A stretch of DNA of 64,000 nt from positions 707,304 to 771,303 of the forward strand of contig VWZP01006004.1 of NCBI GenBank assembly GCA_013396995.1, given 5' to 3'. Position numbers and translations under genes: made by a program. How positions within the stretch are numbered: position 1 is the stretch's first letter; every line of letters starts with the position of its first letter. Under the pieces are notes generated by a model. The model was not told the DNA's origin, made no database searches, and saw nothing but the letters and a program-made list of their open reading frames with translations. Of this stretch, positions 25,871 to 37,200 are shown in pieces. Source of the stretch: Dicaeum eximium (lineage: Eukaryota > Chordata > Aves > Passeriformes > Dicaeidae).

Positions 25871-26414
25871 AACCTTTCTTCTGCCAAAGTAGGAATTAGG
25901 TAGAAGGGGTGGGGAGAAAGAAGGCTGTGCTGATGCTGTTGCTTCAAAAGATCAATTCTTTTCCAATTATTTGCTCTCTTTAGATAGGCAGGACAGAAAA
26001 CATCATTAATTCCCTTAAATAGAGAGGGGGAAGGGAAGTAATTTCATTTCCACTTGAAGAGACTGCAGAGCAGAAGTGATTGAGCCTTTAGCTTCCCAAA
26101 TCCAAGTGGAGCTTCACAGCCCCTGGGTCAGGCTGCCCTGTTTTCTTCCCAATGTTTGGAATGAGGTAACCTGCACCAAAACGAGTTCCTGGGTATCCCA
26201 AGGACTTGCATTTCCTGGAGGGAGAAGGGCAAGCTGATCTTCACTCTAACATTGATTTCAGCAGGGTCTTTTGCAGTAGAGGTTTTGTAATTTGTACCAT
26301 GCTATGTGTCAGCCAAATCCATTTCCACTGTTAGCTTAAGAGCCTTCCAAAACATCTCCTGGGGATGATGAGGAGGACTGACAGTCAGGCTGTGTGTCCA
26401 GGTGTCCACATGTA

Positions 26415-26525
26415 GAGTAATGAGCAACCTGATCTGGCTGGAGATGTCCCTGCCCGTTGCCAGGTGTTGGACTAGATGACCTTTAAAGGACCCTTCCAGC
26501 CCAAACCATTCTAGGATTCTATGAT
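26415..26525 (+). mobile_element. CR1 LINE fragment, 3' end
   Basis: The sequence from about TGAGCAACCTGATCTGGCTG onward, through TTGGACTAGATGACCTTTAA and CCTTCCAGCCCAAACCATTC to the terminal ATTCTAGGATTCTATGA, is the recognisable 3' untranslated tail of a chicken-repeat-1 (CR1) LINE. The short direct repeats of ATTCTATG type at the very end are the diagnostic CR1 3' terminus, which lacks a poly-A tail. Only about 110 bases remain, as is normal because CR1 copies are usually 5'-truncated. No reverse transcriptase coding sequence is present. The exact 5' boundary is uncertain. Confidence 0.9.
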
Positions 26526-28010
26526 AATTTCTGTTTTGCCATCAAAATAGGGGACAGTGTTAGAAAGTGAAGGACTGCTGTGAAGCCCAGTTACTCCAGC
26601 AAGCAAGGACCTGATGGCAGTAAGGCTCAGTAACTCCAGTGCAAAGCTGACAGTGTGGAGGCGAGGACCAGCATCCACATCTGTAAATTTTGGCTTAAAA
26701 TGTTGGCATAAATCTTCAGGATTCCCTGTTATTATTCAGCTGATGCTTTGCATCTTCTTTCTTCTGCTTTTCAGGATTCATGACTGTCTTTGCAGCACAT
26801 CAGGTCCAGGTACTCTCTCCATTACATTTGGCTATTAAATTTTTTCTCTTGCAGATTGGAAGAGCTGTGGGTGGATCACCTCTGATGCCTCTGTACTTGC
26901 CTCATGTGTCCCCCCACAAAGTTGGCTGCAGCCATGAGCATGATAGCAGCAGCAGCATGTACTAATCTGAGTTTCCATCTCTCATAGGCAGTCCCAAATG
27001 AGAGGATGTGCACATCCTTGGGTGTCTTTCAACTGACTTTGGAGCAGGCCTGCTGTGAATTGGGACTTGCACTGTGTGGGGGAAGGCAGAGATGCTGCTT
27101 GTGATTACTATTTGAACTTGATAAGGGGATGAGAAGGAAAAGGAAAAAAAATGAGTTTGGAGGCAGTTAATGCTTTCCACAGTTACACTTGAATTTCAGC
27201 CCCTGCTAGTATTCCCAGGGAAATCACAGCTCACATGCATACACACACACGGAGGTTTAATTTCAGCAGTAAATGAAGTCATAATGCAAACAGAAAGCTA
27301 ACAGCAGGGAAGGCTATGCTTGGCCAGGTCTGCTCGTACTACAAGTAATACATATGCACCAGTGCAAAAAGCTGGCCCCAGAGAACAGTTAAGTCTTTCT
27401 AGCAGAAACACACACTGAGAAGGCAAGCGTTACTTTTAACTACAGCTTCCCACAATAGAAAGTGCCGTGGTCTTCTTTAGTGTTGGAAAGGGAGGGCAAA
27501 ACCTGCAGAAATCAGGTTGCAAACCTCTCTGCTTTTAGGGAACAGAGGCACTGGGGCAAGAAGACATTTACAATGAAAATGTTAGATTTACCTAGTCTGA
27601 ATTTTGCACACGTTCGTTACCCGAATCTTGGAAATGGGGAAATGACTGCAGTGTTCAGCAGAGGGCTGGGTGGGGAAAGTGACAGCTGAGGAGGTCACGG
27701 CATCACCTCTGCCTATGGAAGCTGATGTTGAGCTGACACCTGGGAGCTACCAACTGAAAGAAAGTGTTTATGGATTGGCATGGTCCAGCATGGGCTGGGC
27801 CAGGTCTTGCACTGGAGAAGCCAGCAGTGTTCCTGTGCTGCACAAAACAAGGTTAGGCTTGGTTTTATTTTACGACAAAAAGCCTTTTTTGCTTTTTGTA
27901 TTGGCATGCAACTGACACTTCTTTAAAAACAAGACTGGATTATGAAAACAAAGAAGATATGAAGTCAGTGTGTATGAAAAATTCTGAATTTTATGAAAAA
28001 GTTTACTTCC
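26526..28010. other. Unannotated non-coding stretch
   Basis: No gene recognised. Open frames are below 85 codons. A short (AC)n run lies near 27240-27250. Nothing else stands out before the assembly gap. Confidence 0.5.
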
Positions 28011-28028
28011 NNNNNNNNNNNNNNNNNN
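28011..28028. other. Assembly gap (18 N)
   Basis: Eighteen undetermined bases sit seven bases before a 23-base C run. The placement indicates a sequencing or consensus failure at a hard homopolymer. The true gap length may differ from 18. Confidence 0.98.
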
Positions 28029-28034
28029 AAGTTT

Positions 28035-28057
28035 CCCCCCCCCCCCCCCCCCCCCCC
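28035..28057. repeat. Poly-C homopolymer (23 C)
   Basis: Twenty-three consecutive C residues are followed by a C/T-rich and T run to about 28067. Such a run can form G-quadruplex (minus strand) or i-motif (plus strand) structures and is notoriously error-prone to sequence, so the run length is uncertain. Confidence 0.9.
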
Positions 28058-28067
28058 TCTTTTTTTA

Positions 28068-29841
28068 GGTTTTTGTGCAAAAACCTAATACTTGAAATGC
28101 ATAATATCAGGATGGGAAACATTAAAAAAATTTTCCAGTGACAAATCATTATCTATTAACAAGAATTAGATGTCAGGACAGTTTTAAAATTTTCTTTTTC
28201 TTTCTTTCAACTCTCATACTCCAGTAGGAGAGCAAGCTTTCTTGTTGCAGTCTTAAGCAAACACTGTGAATATTTGGAGACCCAAATGACTAGATTAGCT
28301 GTGATGCCATCATTAACAGCAGTGACAAGAAAGTGTCAGGGTTGCAATTTTTATGTTTTTTAATTGGCCCTACATTTCTATTGTTAAAACATTTACCCAA
28401 GGGTGTGATTAATAATAATTGGCGACAGCTCCAATTATCCTCCAACTTATTAGAAAATATCAGCACTCAGATATAATCTATAAAAGCACAGCTTAAGCTG
28501 CTTTTACAAGTTTACTGTGACAAGAATAAATGCAGAGATAAAAATACGAATTAAAACCCCTGCTTATTTTAATCAGGGTTTGTTTGTTTTTTACTTTAAG
28601 CATCATGGAACCAAAATGTTTGTGTATACACCAATATTTATCTGAGGATCACCAAACATTTTGCCTGCAGCTCTACTCAGTTCTTTAAATCAGTCCCTGA
28701 CATGACCATGACATTGAGAAGCAAAATCATCTGCTCCTGTTTTAGTCATATGCAGCCCATCAGAGTTTTTGAAGGATAAAAATAAAAGCGCACAACCCCT
28801 AAATAAAATTGAGTGAAAACATGAGTTATCTTACACATCTGAGTCAGAGACTTTCCTTTGCAACCAAATAAAAGCAAGCTTTGTGTCTCCATATGTTTCA
28901 TTTCCTTCCATCTTTCCTCACGTGGTGCGTGGTGGTGCATTTATCTTTTTCCTATTTGTTGTTTGCAATCAGTGCAAACATGGACCACCTTCTCTTCTCC
29001 AAAGGAAAAGCAGCTGGTCTTTGCCCTAGGAAGAGGTGAGTTTAGTGGCTGTGGGATTGGCTTAGGGAAGGATTTAGGAGGATTTTTGTCTCATCATTGA
29101 CAAACCTTGTAGCACTGTGCATTGCAGGATACGAAGTGCAGGTACCAATGGCCACAAGACACCTTTCAGAGCCAATTCCTGACCTTTATCCAGGACATTT
29201 TCCTAGTTCTTTACAGATGAACAATCCATATCTCCAACTGTCTTGCCTTGAAAAATTTTAAAGGCTTTAGTGACATTATGAAAACAACATTAGCGTTGGT
29301 CAACTTTTAAAACTTTTTTAAAACCTTGGTCTCAATTCTATCATTTAAAATAAAGAGCAATGTACATTTTGAAATGATAATGACTAAATCAGGGGGAAGA
29401 AACCTCCATAGTTTTTGGGCCTTAAAAAGTTAAAAAAATAGTTCTCAGACACCTAGAGTATTGCTGTGACAGGTGTGTTGTTGGCAAGAAGAACAAGGGC
29501 TTTGTTTGATCCATAAATTATTGAAAGGATCCCAGATCCAAGTGCTCCATCTGTGTTGTTTTTAATTAGGATGTCTCACAGGAATAGTGACCATGCAAAA
29601 GTCATGAGCTTCCCTGAAAAAAGACAGCTGAAATCTCCTTACATTAAGGGCCCTTGGGCAGCATTTCACTTAAACATGTATTTATCACTCACTGTGTGAC
29701 AAGCTGTGCTGACATACAGGAGATTCCTAAGACACTGAGGTCTGGGCAAGTGTGCAAGTACTTTTGCCAGTTTAAGAGCTGGGTCATTAAAAATATCTCA
29801 TCAATGAGCTGTGATTTGAGTTGATTTTATTGGGCATTTAT
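28068..29841. other. Unannotated stretch with one CNE-like block
   Basis: No gene recognised; frames are at most about 80 codons. The segment 28361-28510 is AT-rich with several TAAT cores and is the most regulatory-looking part (see the inverted pair at 28415-28438). The rest is ordinary unique DNA. Confidence 0.5.
28415..28438. promoter_or_regulatory. Inverted pair of homeodomain-type sites ATAATTGG/CCAATTAT
   Basis: ATAATTGG (28415-28422) and its exact reverse complement CCAATTAT (28431-28438) are separated by the eight-base spacer CGACAGCT. Another TAATTGG lies upstream near 28361 and a GATTAATAAT lies directly before the first arm. TAATTG is a classic homeodomain core, and symmetrical sites with a short spacer fit cooperative or dimeric binding. 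The region is unique, without simple repeats. Function is inferred from motif content alone. Confidence 0.3.
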
Positions 29842-29930
29842 TTTGTGTGTGTATTGCATTTTGTGTGTGTGTATGTGGTTTTTTTTTCCTTTTTTAAAGT
29901 TTTTTTAAATTAAGAACCAGGTAGAGCTTN
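29842..29930. repeat. GT and T-rich low-complexity region ending in a single N
   Basis: Two short TG runs (around 29843-29852 and 29861-29872) are followed by T-rich runs to about 29910, and an undetermined base at 29930. It is simple sequence with probable consensus uncertainty. Confidence 0.8.
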
Positions 29931-30237
29931 CTGACCCCTAAAGTACTGCATCTAACATCCTTCTGCTGCTTTTTCTGCACTTTGATTATGTGAACATCCT
30001 GCTCCCCTTCCTAATCCCACTAAACTGTGCATCTCATTGATTTCCCATGCAGTAAAAAGTCAATATATTCTGCTTAAAGACTTACTCCCTTTTATATATT
30101 GTTTTAATTTTGCTGCCAGTCATTTTCATTGACCATTGCTTTTGGATCATAAGGCTGAAAGATGCAAAGCATGCAGTCCTCTGGGTTGTAAATCACTTGT
30201 ATATGTACTAATCTCTCTCTTTTCTGTTGCTTCTTAA

Positions 30238-30340
30238 TTTTCTTTTTTTTTCTGGGTTTTTTTTGGGGGGGGGGTAGGTTTTTTTTATTGTTTTGTGTTT
30301 TTGTTGTTTTTGGATTTTTAAAAAAAATTTTATTTTTTTA
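30238..30340. repeat. T/G-rich low-complexity tract with G10 run
   Basis: Long T runs are interrupted by ten consecutive G residues (30265-30274), then T-rich and A/T runs to about 30340. It is low-complexity sequence; no gene or element is associated. Confidence 0.85.
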
Positions 30341-33121
30341 TGGGTTCACAAGTGAAAGCTAGTGTGACTTTGAGTATACAGATGCCATCCCCCTCTGTTG
30401 GGACAGCACAGCTGACATAGTGCAGTGGCACTGCAGCTCACAGAGCTCCTCAGGGTGAGGTCTTCCACTTGTTCCACCAACTTCCCTGTGGGTGGGAATC
30501 AGTGACCTGGCTGCAGCAGAATAGGCAGCATATCACATCCAAGTCATAGGAATCCACTGGATAAATGTTGTTACCTTGAAGACATTGTTTTGGAAGATGA
30601 ATAGCTGAAAGGTGAAAAAAATATCAAGATGCAAAAGGTGAAAATGAACTTTTGGATATTACAGAAATTAGGAAGAAAGAATAAGAATCTCTCTAGCTGA
30701 GAAGCCTGGATGAGAATCTATCAGGCAGCTGCATTATCAATCTTATTATATTAAGCATAAGTGTAAACACTGAAAAATTCATGAAGCAGAATGAAACAGT
30801 AAAGCCTAGTTAAAACCCAGAGCTCTGGCTTGATATATGCTGTGCTGACAGGATAAAGTGAAAGAAAGAAGGAGAAAGAGCAAGGGCAGTTTTACATGCT
30901 CTTTCCTTCACGGATTCTTTGAGATGATTTGCATTCATGGAGTTCAAGTGCTGTAAAGTCAATCTGTGCATACTGCATAGGGCACATCTCACTGATTCCC
31001 CCTGGAAGTTCCTCTCCCTCCCCTCTTGGCTGCAGGGAGAGTTCCCTTTGGCCAGACTGCTCAAAAGTACAGCCCTAGATAGTATAGATGAAGGCTAGAC
31101 TTACCAAAAGCTAAGAGTATGAGGAGAGAATTTAGACATTAGATGAGGGAGTCAGACTTGTCTGGGAACGATGTTAACAACTAGCAAAAGCTGACTAAGT
31201 CCCTGGCAGATACCCCTTAGTTTAAGACTGATACTGATGCATTTTGATAATTTGTCTTTATAAGTGGCATGATAAAGTAATGGAACTATTCAGAGGTTCA
31301 TCTGTTTTCCACCAGGTGGACTTTTGTTGCATGGCTAAGCCCTAAATCCATCTACATAGTGAGAAGTAGCTATAACCTGTAGAGACTAAATAACCAGGAG
31401 TTAAGCTTCATTACCTGAACTTAATCTGAAATAAAATTAGCAATATTGGTACCATTTCATTATAAACAAGAAGACTTCCAATGTACATGTAGCTCTGCTT
31501 AGAGGCCTCTACTAGCTGTGAAAATTCTGTGCATGTTTTTCAAGTAAAACATGAAATCTATTTACATGCTATGACATCTTTATTTGCAACTCATCAAGAA
31601 ACCCACTGATTTCAAGGCTGCAAGTGTGAAGTGTCTCCTTAGCATAGCTGACATTTGTAGACCATTCTCAGCTTTCATTTGGCTGAGGGATAATGCCATT
31701 TTATAGGGTTAAAAACATAATTTGACCCCTTTTGAACTTTCAAGTAGTAGAAACTTCTTTGCTGAATTTTTTTAGTTATTACATTGACTACATGATGTAC
31801 ATACAGCCTCCAGTGACACTGTAGGCAGGAGCATCTCTGTTTTCTTCTTTTTTTTGTCCTTTGTCTAGAATTTTACACCTCATGTCAATTGTTCGAGTTG
31901 TTCAAAGGGGCAGCCATTGACTTTATACCAAGGCATTTTGATAGCTTCACCGTGGGAGCTTTCATTTTTACTCACATTCTTTAAAAATAGCTCATTGTGG
32001 AGTAAGGCCCATGGTGAGAAAAGTGTGCTATTTAATGCTGAATAATTGCCACACAGTTTTCTGTCCACATTTTTACACCCTGACCTAGTCCTTGCACACA
32101 CACATGCACTCATAGATAAGAATTTTTAAGTCATTTACTAAGTTTATTACGTTTATTGATACTTAATTTATTAAGAAATTTACTAAGTATTTTCAGACAT
32201 CTGAACAAATAAATCAGAGACAATTTTTCAGCCTCCTTGATATTCAGGAGAGGCAGTGGAAATGTGTTCAGCTATGTCTCAGGCTGCAAAGATGAGTGAA
32301 TCAAGGCTCTGATCCGAGCTCCATCTGGCTGTGGGGAGAGGTGACACATCCCTGACCTGCTTCAAGGAAAAAGGATATATGCCAATGAACTATGCTCTTT
32401 ATGAGAGACATTCAAAATTCTTATACTGTCTTCAAATGAGATTTAGAAAGGGGAGAACCAGTAATTTAAGTAATCTCCAGGGTTTTTTTTTTCATTTAAT
32501 AGTCCTCTGGAATTCTTTCATTTTTGCTAGCATGAATAGTTTTTAACTAACCTTTTCCTAAGAAATTGCCTTACAGTTCCAAAATCCTTGAGAAGATGTA
32601 TGTTCTGGAAATACTGCCACGCTCTCCAGGCTCAGGAGTTTTGCAGTAGGAGCAGCAATATGCGGTGTAATTGATATTTTTCCCAAGTGATGTGATGAGT
32701 CACTGCCCTCCCAGGGATTTCTGCATCCAGGCTTGGCATAGCAAGCAACTTAAATTGAAGTTACCAACAAGAAAACATGCTGCACAATTTTGTTGTGTCC
32801 CTTACTTCTATACAATCTTGGGAAAAAAAACCCACCATTTTATTTGCCTGTTGTGACTTATTAAACTTTTGACAGTTGCAAACTCTCCTTCTCCCAAAAA
32901 CAGATGTAAAAGATGACTTATAAATTGTTTGGGATAAGAAATTTTGATGCCATTACAAACAGTAACAAAGCAAATCCTTCAGTCCTGCCAAATTCCAAAT
33001 CATTGTATCAGTTCTGGTTTTACTCAGGCTAGTTTACCAATTATGGGGAGATAATGTGAAAGAAATTACATCGCTACAGGCCCTGGTTATCCATTAGTCT
33101 GAAAACTGCAAACATTCTGAT
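30341..33121. other. Unannotated non-coding stretch upstream of the viral-like remnant
   Basis: No host gene recognised. On the minus strand this lies downstream of the decayed coding remnant at 33122-34260. Short minus-strand frames here (for instance around 32650-32820) might be further decayed 3' parts of it, but I could not recognise a continuation, a polypurine tract or a long terminal repeat. A direct repeat TTTACTAAGT occurs twice around 32136-32190. Confidence 0.4.
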
Positions 33122-34260
33122 TTAGTAGCAGTTTATATTCACTTTGTAGGGGTGTAACATTGCAGTCTTACTAGCTGGAAAGGAGATTAATTCATACCAG
33201 CCAAGAATCTGGCCCTTAATGTACTTAGATGTACTTTTGGTAATGAGCAAATTGATTCTGATAATAGCAAAATCAACCCAAATAGCACAGGAAGCTCTTA
33301 AGGCCAAGTCCTTGGTAAGATTCAGAAAGAAAGATTGGACATTTACATGGATAATAAGTTTATATGGAGTCAGCCTGTCTGTTAACCTCCACCCTGCCAA
33401 ACCGACCCTCCTGTAGATTTTTGAGAGCTTTTCCCAACTCCATCTCCCATTAAAAGTAGCTGCTGGTACGAGATAAAAAGAAATATGATTTGGACCCCTA
33501 CAATCTGAGCACCATTCGAAGTGGATAAGGTGTACTGTGATGTCTTTGAGCATGACAAAGTCACCAAGCACAGCCCATGTGTTAGAGACCACCAGCTCAG
33601 GTGGTGAATAGCCACCTCTGTGCCCCAGGCCTCTCTCTGTTTGGGTAAGGATTTTTCCCACTGGATCTGAGAGATATTTCTCACTCTGGCTAGGATTTTG
33701 TTGCAAGGTGTTGCTGTTTCAAGAAGAGCTCAGTACTTTCCTCGGTACTGTGAGCCAGTACTCTTCCTGGAGACTCTATCTACCACAGGATTGGGTTCAA
33801 AGTCACTCAGGTGTGACTGCACTGAGTCAAAGTTCCATGAGAGAAAGCCAGAAAAAGGCAGTTCTTGCAGGTAGTATGAAGACAGTACAAAATGTGGTGC
33901 AGTAGAGGTTAACACACACTCTGTGAGGTGCCCATGGAATCTGATTTTATACTGGGCTACATTCCAGTCTGTTACTACCTTCGTGTTTGAGCAGGCATAA
34001 ATTCCTTTGATTTTTGCATCTGACAAGTTACTCTTTACAAGTTACAAGTTGCTGCTATTTTTCTGTTTCCATCCATATTTTTCTTACAACGATGCCTATC
34101 CTTTTATGACCATGCTGACAACTGCCAGTGCTTAAGTTGAGACAGAAATTATAACTGAACACAGCAATCCACCCTTCCATTTCAGCCACGATCTGGGAGC
34201 ACGAGATTGCAGCAGGACCTTAATTTCCCTTGTTAGAGCTGTAGCATTTGGGGCTGATGA
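33122..34260 (-). pseudogene. Decayed viral-envelope-like coding remnant (possible foamy-virus-like ERV env)
   Basis: On the minus strand, a frame open from 33718 to a stop at 33124-33122 gives about 198 codons, the longest in the window and unlikely by chance at this base composition. A second minus frame upstream is open from 34041 to a stop at 33732-33730. It is preceded in the same frame by stops near 34134, 34098, 34086 and 34044 and, before those, by an open segment from about 34290. That first segment has a WLKW motif (34188-34177) directly followed by a hydrophobic stretch (34173-34141), like an envelope leader or membrane anchor. Near the 3' end of the long frame, GWYEL (from 33202) and HPY (from 33154) resemble the transmembrane-subunit region of foamy virus Env, as an impression rather than an alignment. 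The remnant is shorter than a spuma env (about 1.1 kb against roughly 3 kb), so internal deletion is likely. No pol, gag or LTR was recognised beside it. The copy is clearly non-functional. Confidence 0.4.
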
Positions 34261-37200
34261 AGTTCGCAGTAAACCCGTCACAAATGAACCTTACCCAATA
34301 TATTACCTATCAAGGCAACATAATGAACACCTGGTGGGGTTTGTGATCTGTATGCAGTGAGGCAGCAGCTATTACACTGCTGAGCTGATGTGCATTGATG
34401 TTCACTGTGCTCGGTGAGTGCAGCCATGAGAAAGTGGAATCAGCTTTTGCTGGGCTTTTCCTCACACTCATCCAGGACAGAGACCCAGGCTGCTGCAGGG
34501 TGCACCGAGAAAACAACACCTCAGCCTGCCAAGCTGCCAAGCAGCTGTACACCCTTTGCTGAATTTCTTGGAAAATAAAGGTCTATGATGAAGTAAGATC
34601 ACAAACAGGATTCACTTTTACACTCTGCCATGACAACCCATGCCAGCTGACTAGAGAAAGATGTTTCTTTCTGACTCCAAAACATGTAGCACAATTGACA
34701 GGTGAGCCTGGACTCAGAGATGTGGCGTTTTGTCACCCACTGCTACACTGACCATGACAGAGGATCTGCAGGGTACATAAGGCCTTCAGACTCTGTCTTC
34801 CTGACAGCTTGAAAACACATAGATAATTTATGAACAACTTCAGAATGTGAAAATGTCTGCACCGGGTAAAAAGAGAGCAAGCGCTTTCAGGGTAAGATGT
34901 CGTAGGAATAGTGAAATCTTTGCATGAGGGATTGGTCACTGTCACCTCTTTCTGAAGGATCTTCAAGAAAGGAGGAGAGTGAATGTCTTTAAAAGCAGTC
35001 GTGGGATAATTAGTCTCTCTCTTAAGTGACTGAAGGAATGGAAAGTGGTCAGAGATCAGCAGCCCATAGCTGTGGTCTGTACAGATTAGGGCACTGAAAA
35101 GAAATGTTTCCTGCTACAATAAATAAGGAATTTTTTTGAGGGCAGCCACTCTGAATTCAAATAGACAACAAGACTCAGTCTTACAAACTTTGTATGTGGG
35201 TTGTGTGTTTGTCTGTCTTTGTTTTCAGTTCATGATAGCAATGACCCAGACCTCAGCATTACCCAGACATCATGCAATACAAGCAGTGTTGTAATATGGA
35301 TGGACAGCGTCTCTTGGCTTTTTATTTCCTTGGCTGTAAAGCATCTGTATATCAGCATGAGCAACTTGGCTGATGTGCTCACAGGGAAGAAGTTCATGCA
35401 CTTGATGAACAAGTTCATGAGGTATCAATCCCTCTGTCCCCTTGCCAGGGATTGTGTTTCTCTTTAGTATTCAGTCTAATCTTACACAGATTTCTGCATT
35501 TCCTTTCCAAGACACATCCACGCACCTTTCTGTCAAAGATCAGACATGAGGAGCTTTAAAACCTGGATTTTAAGGGCTTTGTTTTTTTGAACTGAATAGG
35601 TTTAGGGATTTTCATAAGGACTGGAGAACTGAAACTTCCTCTGTAATGGAGATCACGAAGTCCAAAGACCTGTCAGTGCCAAACCTGGAAATATGATCTG
35701 TTCTTGATTAACAGCAGGGTGGAGAGAGTTGATTTTCAGTTTTTCTCCTTTGTAATGCATCTTACTGCAGTCATTTTAAGGTGTGAGGCACATTGCCAAG
35801 CACATGGGGTTTGAAAGGAAAGAGTCTGAGGTTTCCTTTTATTTGCTAAAGTCTGTCTACTCCTAATCTAATAGAAAACACATATGCGATGGGATTTATA
35901 CAGCTCCAATTTGTCTGATTTGCAGACCAAGCAGGAAACAGCTGGGATGGAAATGAGCTGCAGGGAATTGTGAATTCCTCAGGGAAGACACCTGGAGAGG
36001 TAGAGGTAGGTTATCAGAAAGAGACTTTTTCCCCAACGATGGGGCAGGAAAGAATTCCTCTCTTGCCCCAGGGCTTGGGATTAGCTTCTAGATCAGACAC
36101 AATTCACTGAGTAAAGGAAGGCTGTAAGTGCTCGTTGGACCATTTCACAAACCCTCAGAAAATGGAACCATTACCATCAGTGCCACCCATAGGCAAATGA
36201 CCTTTCCCACCCAGTTTTCCCTGCTGAAAGGCCACTTCCCAGCAATTGCTGAATCATCAGCTCCAGTTTACTAGAAAAGCTGTTTGCTTAGCAGAAAGGA
36301 CCCCGTGGCAATTTAAGTTCATGCCCTGAAAGGAGTTTTTATGTCCCCTTTTTTGTCAGTTTTTTAAATAGACAGTGTTATGTCTCACATTTAAATTCTG
36401 GTAAACTGAGAGGTGGAATGGGTTTAAATGCAGATTTATGCACAAATCTGGACGAGGTAGAACAATCCTCTTCATTATGCCAAGCACAGGTGTGACCAAA
36501 CTGTATCTCATCCAAAGACAGTTCATAGATGTGGAAAATTCCAGAGGTTGACTCACAACAGCCCTTCACAATAAGGATTTCTCCCTGAACCATGCCTCCA
36601 TTCAACCCATGGCTGCAGAAATGCACATCCTATTCTGAGTGCAGCCTCTATTTCCTTATGACACAAAGGAATTTATTCTCTTTTTAGTCAGGCAAATAAA
36701 GGAGAAAATAAAACTTAATTGTTCCAGAGTGAATATCTGCCTCTGATATCCAGTTGCAAGATGAGAGATAATATAATTAATGTAGGTAATGGATGGATGC
36801 AGAAAACAGACAGCTCTACAGACTCATTGTGTTGGTGGTCACTAATCAGTATTGTAGATTATTTGTCTCCAGAGTGTCTCTCTCTTAATGAATGTCTCAC
36901 TGAGGATCACCCTTCATTACAAAGTCAGGTTAATGTATTTACAGTAGCAAAATTCTGGTAGTGGAGATAGAAATTGTGCAGCCAAAATAATTCTTTTTCT
37001 GGTAATAAAACCACTTCCCTAATTGACATAAGATCTACTGACAAAAGGGCTCTCTTGTGATTATGAGATGCATCTGCACAGGGAGTTCTGACATTCAGAC
37101 TGTACAAAGTTGAGTCATCCTGTTTTGGCTATGAATGAATGGGGCATCTCTCAATGTCAGTGCAGGGGAATCCCAGTGCTACTTGTAATGCAGGAAAATT

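Larger units (their letters stand above)
22704..26414. other. Unannotated stretch between poly-T and CR1
   Basis: No gene recognised. It contains the separately listed palindrome, the AT-rich run, a weak CpG-enriched block (24082-24530) and a homeodomain-motif-rich block (25740-25870). Open frames at 24148-24492 (minus, 114 codons) and 24605-24946 (plus, 113 codons) show no domains and are probably chance. An A run lies near 23190-23200. Confidence 0.5.

Noticed and set aside
34261..36600. Possible pol gene upstream of the env-like remnant
   Set aside because: No integrase or reverse-transcriptase signature was found where I looked on the minus strand, so a provirus cannot be claimed from this window.
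36378..36626. 82-codon minus-strand frame rich in Cys and His, considered as another viral-like piece
   Set aside because: It is a short frame bounded by a stop directly upstream. I could not match it to any envelope or polymerase region, and it lies on the wrong side of the remnant for a downstream env segment.
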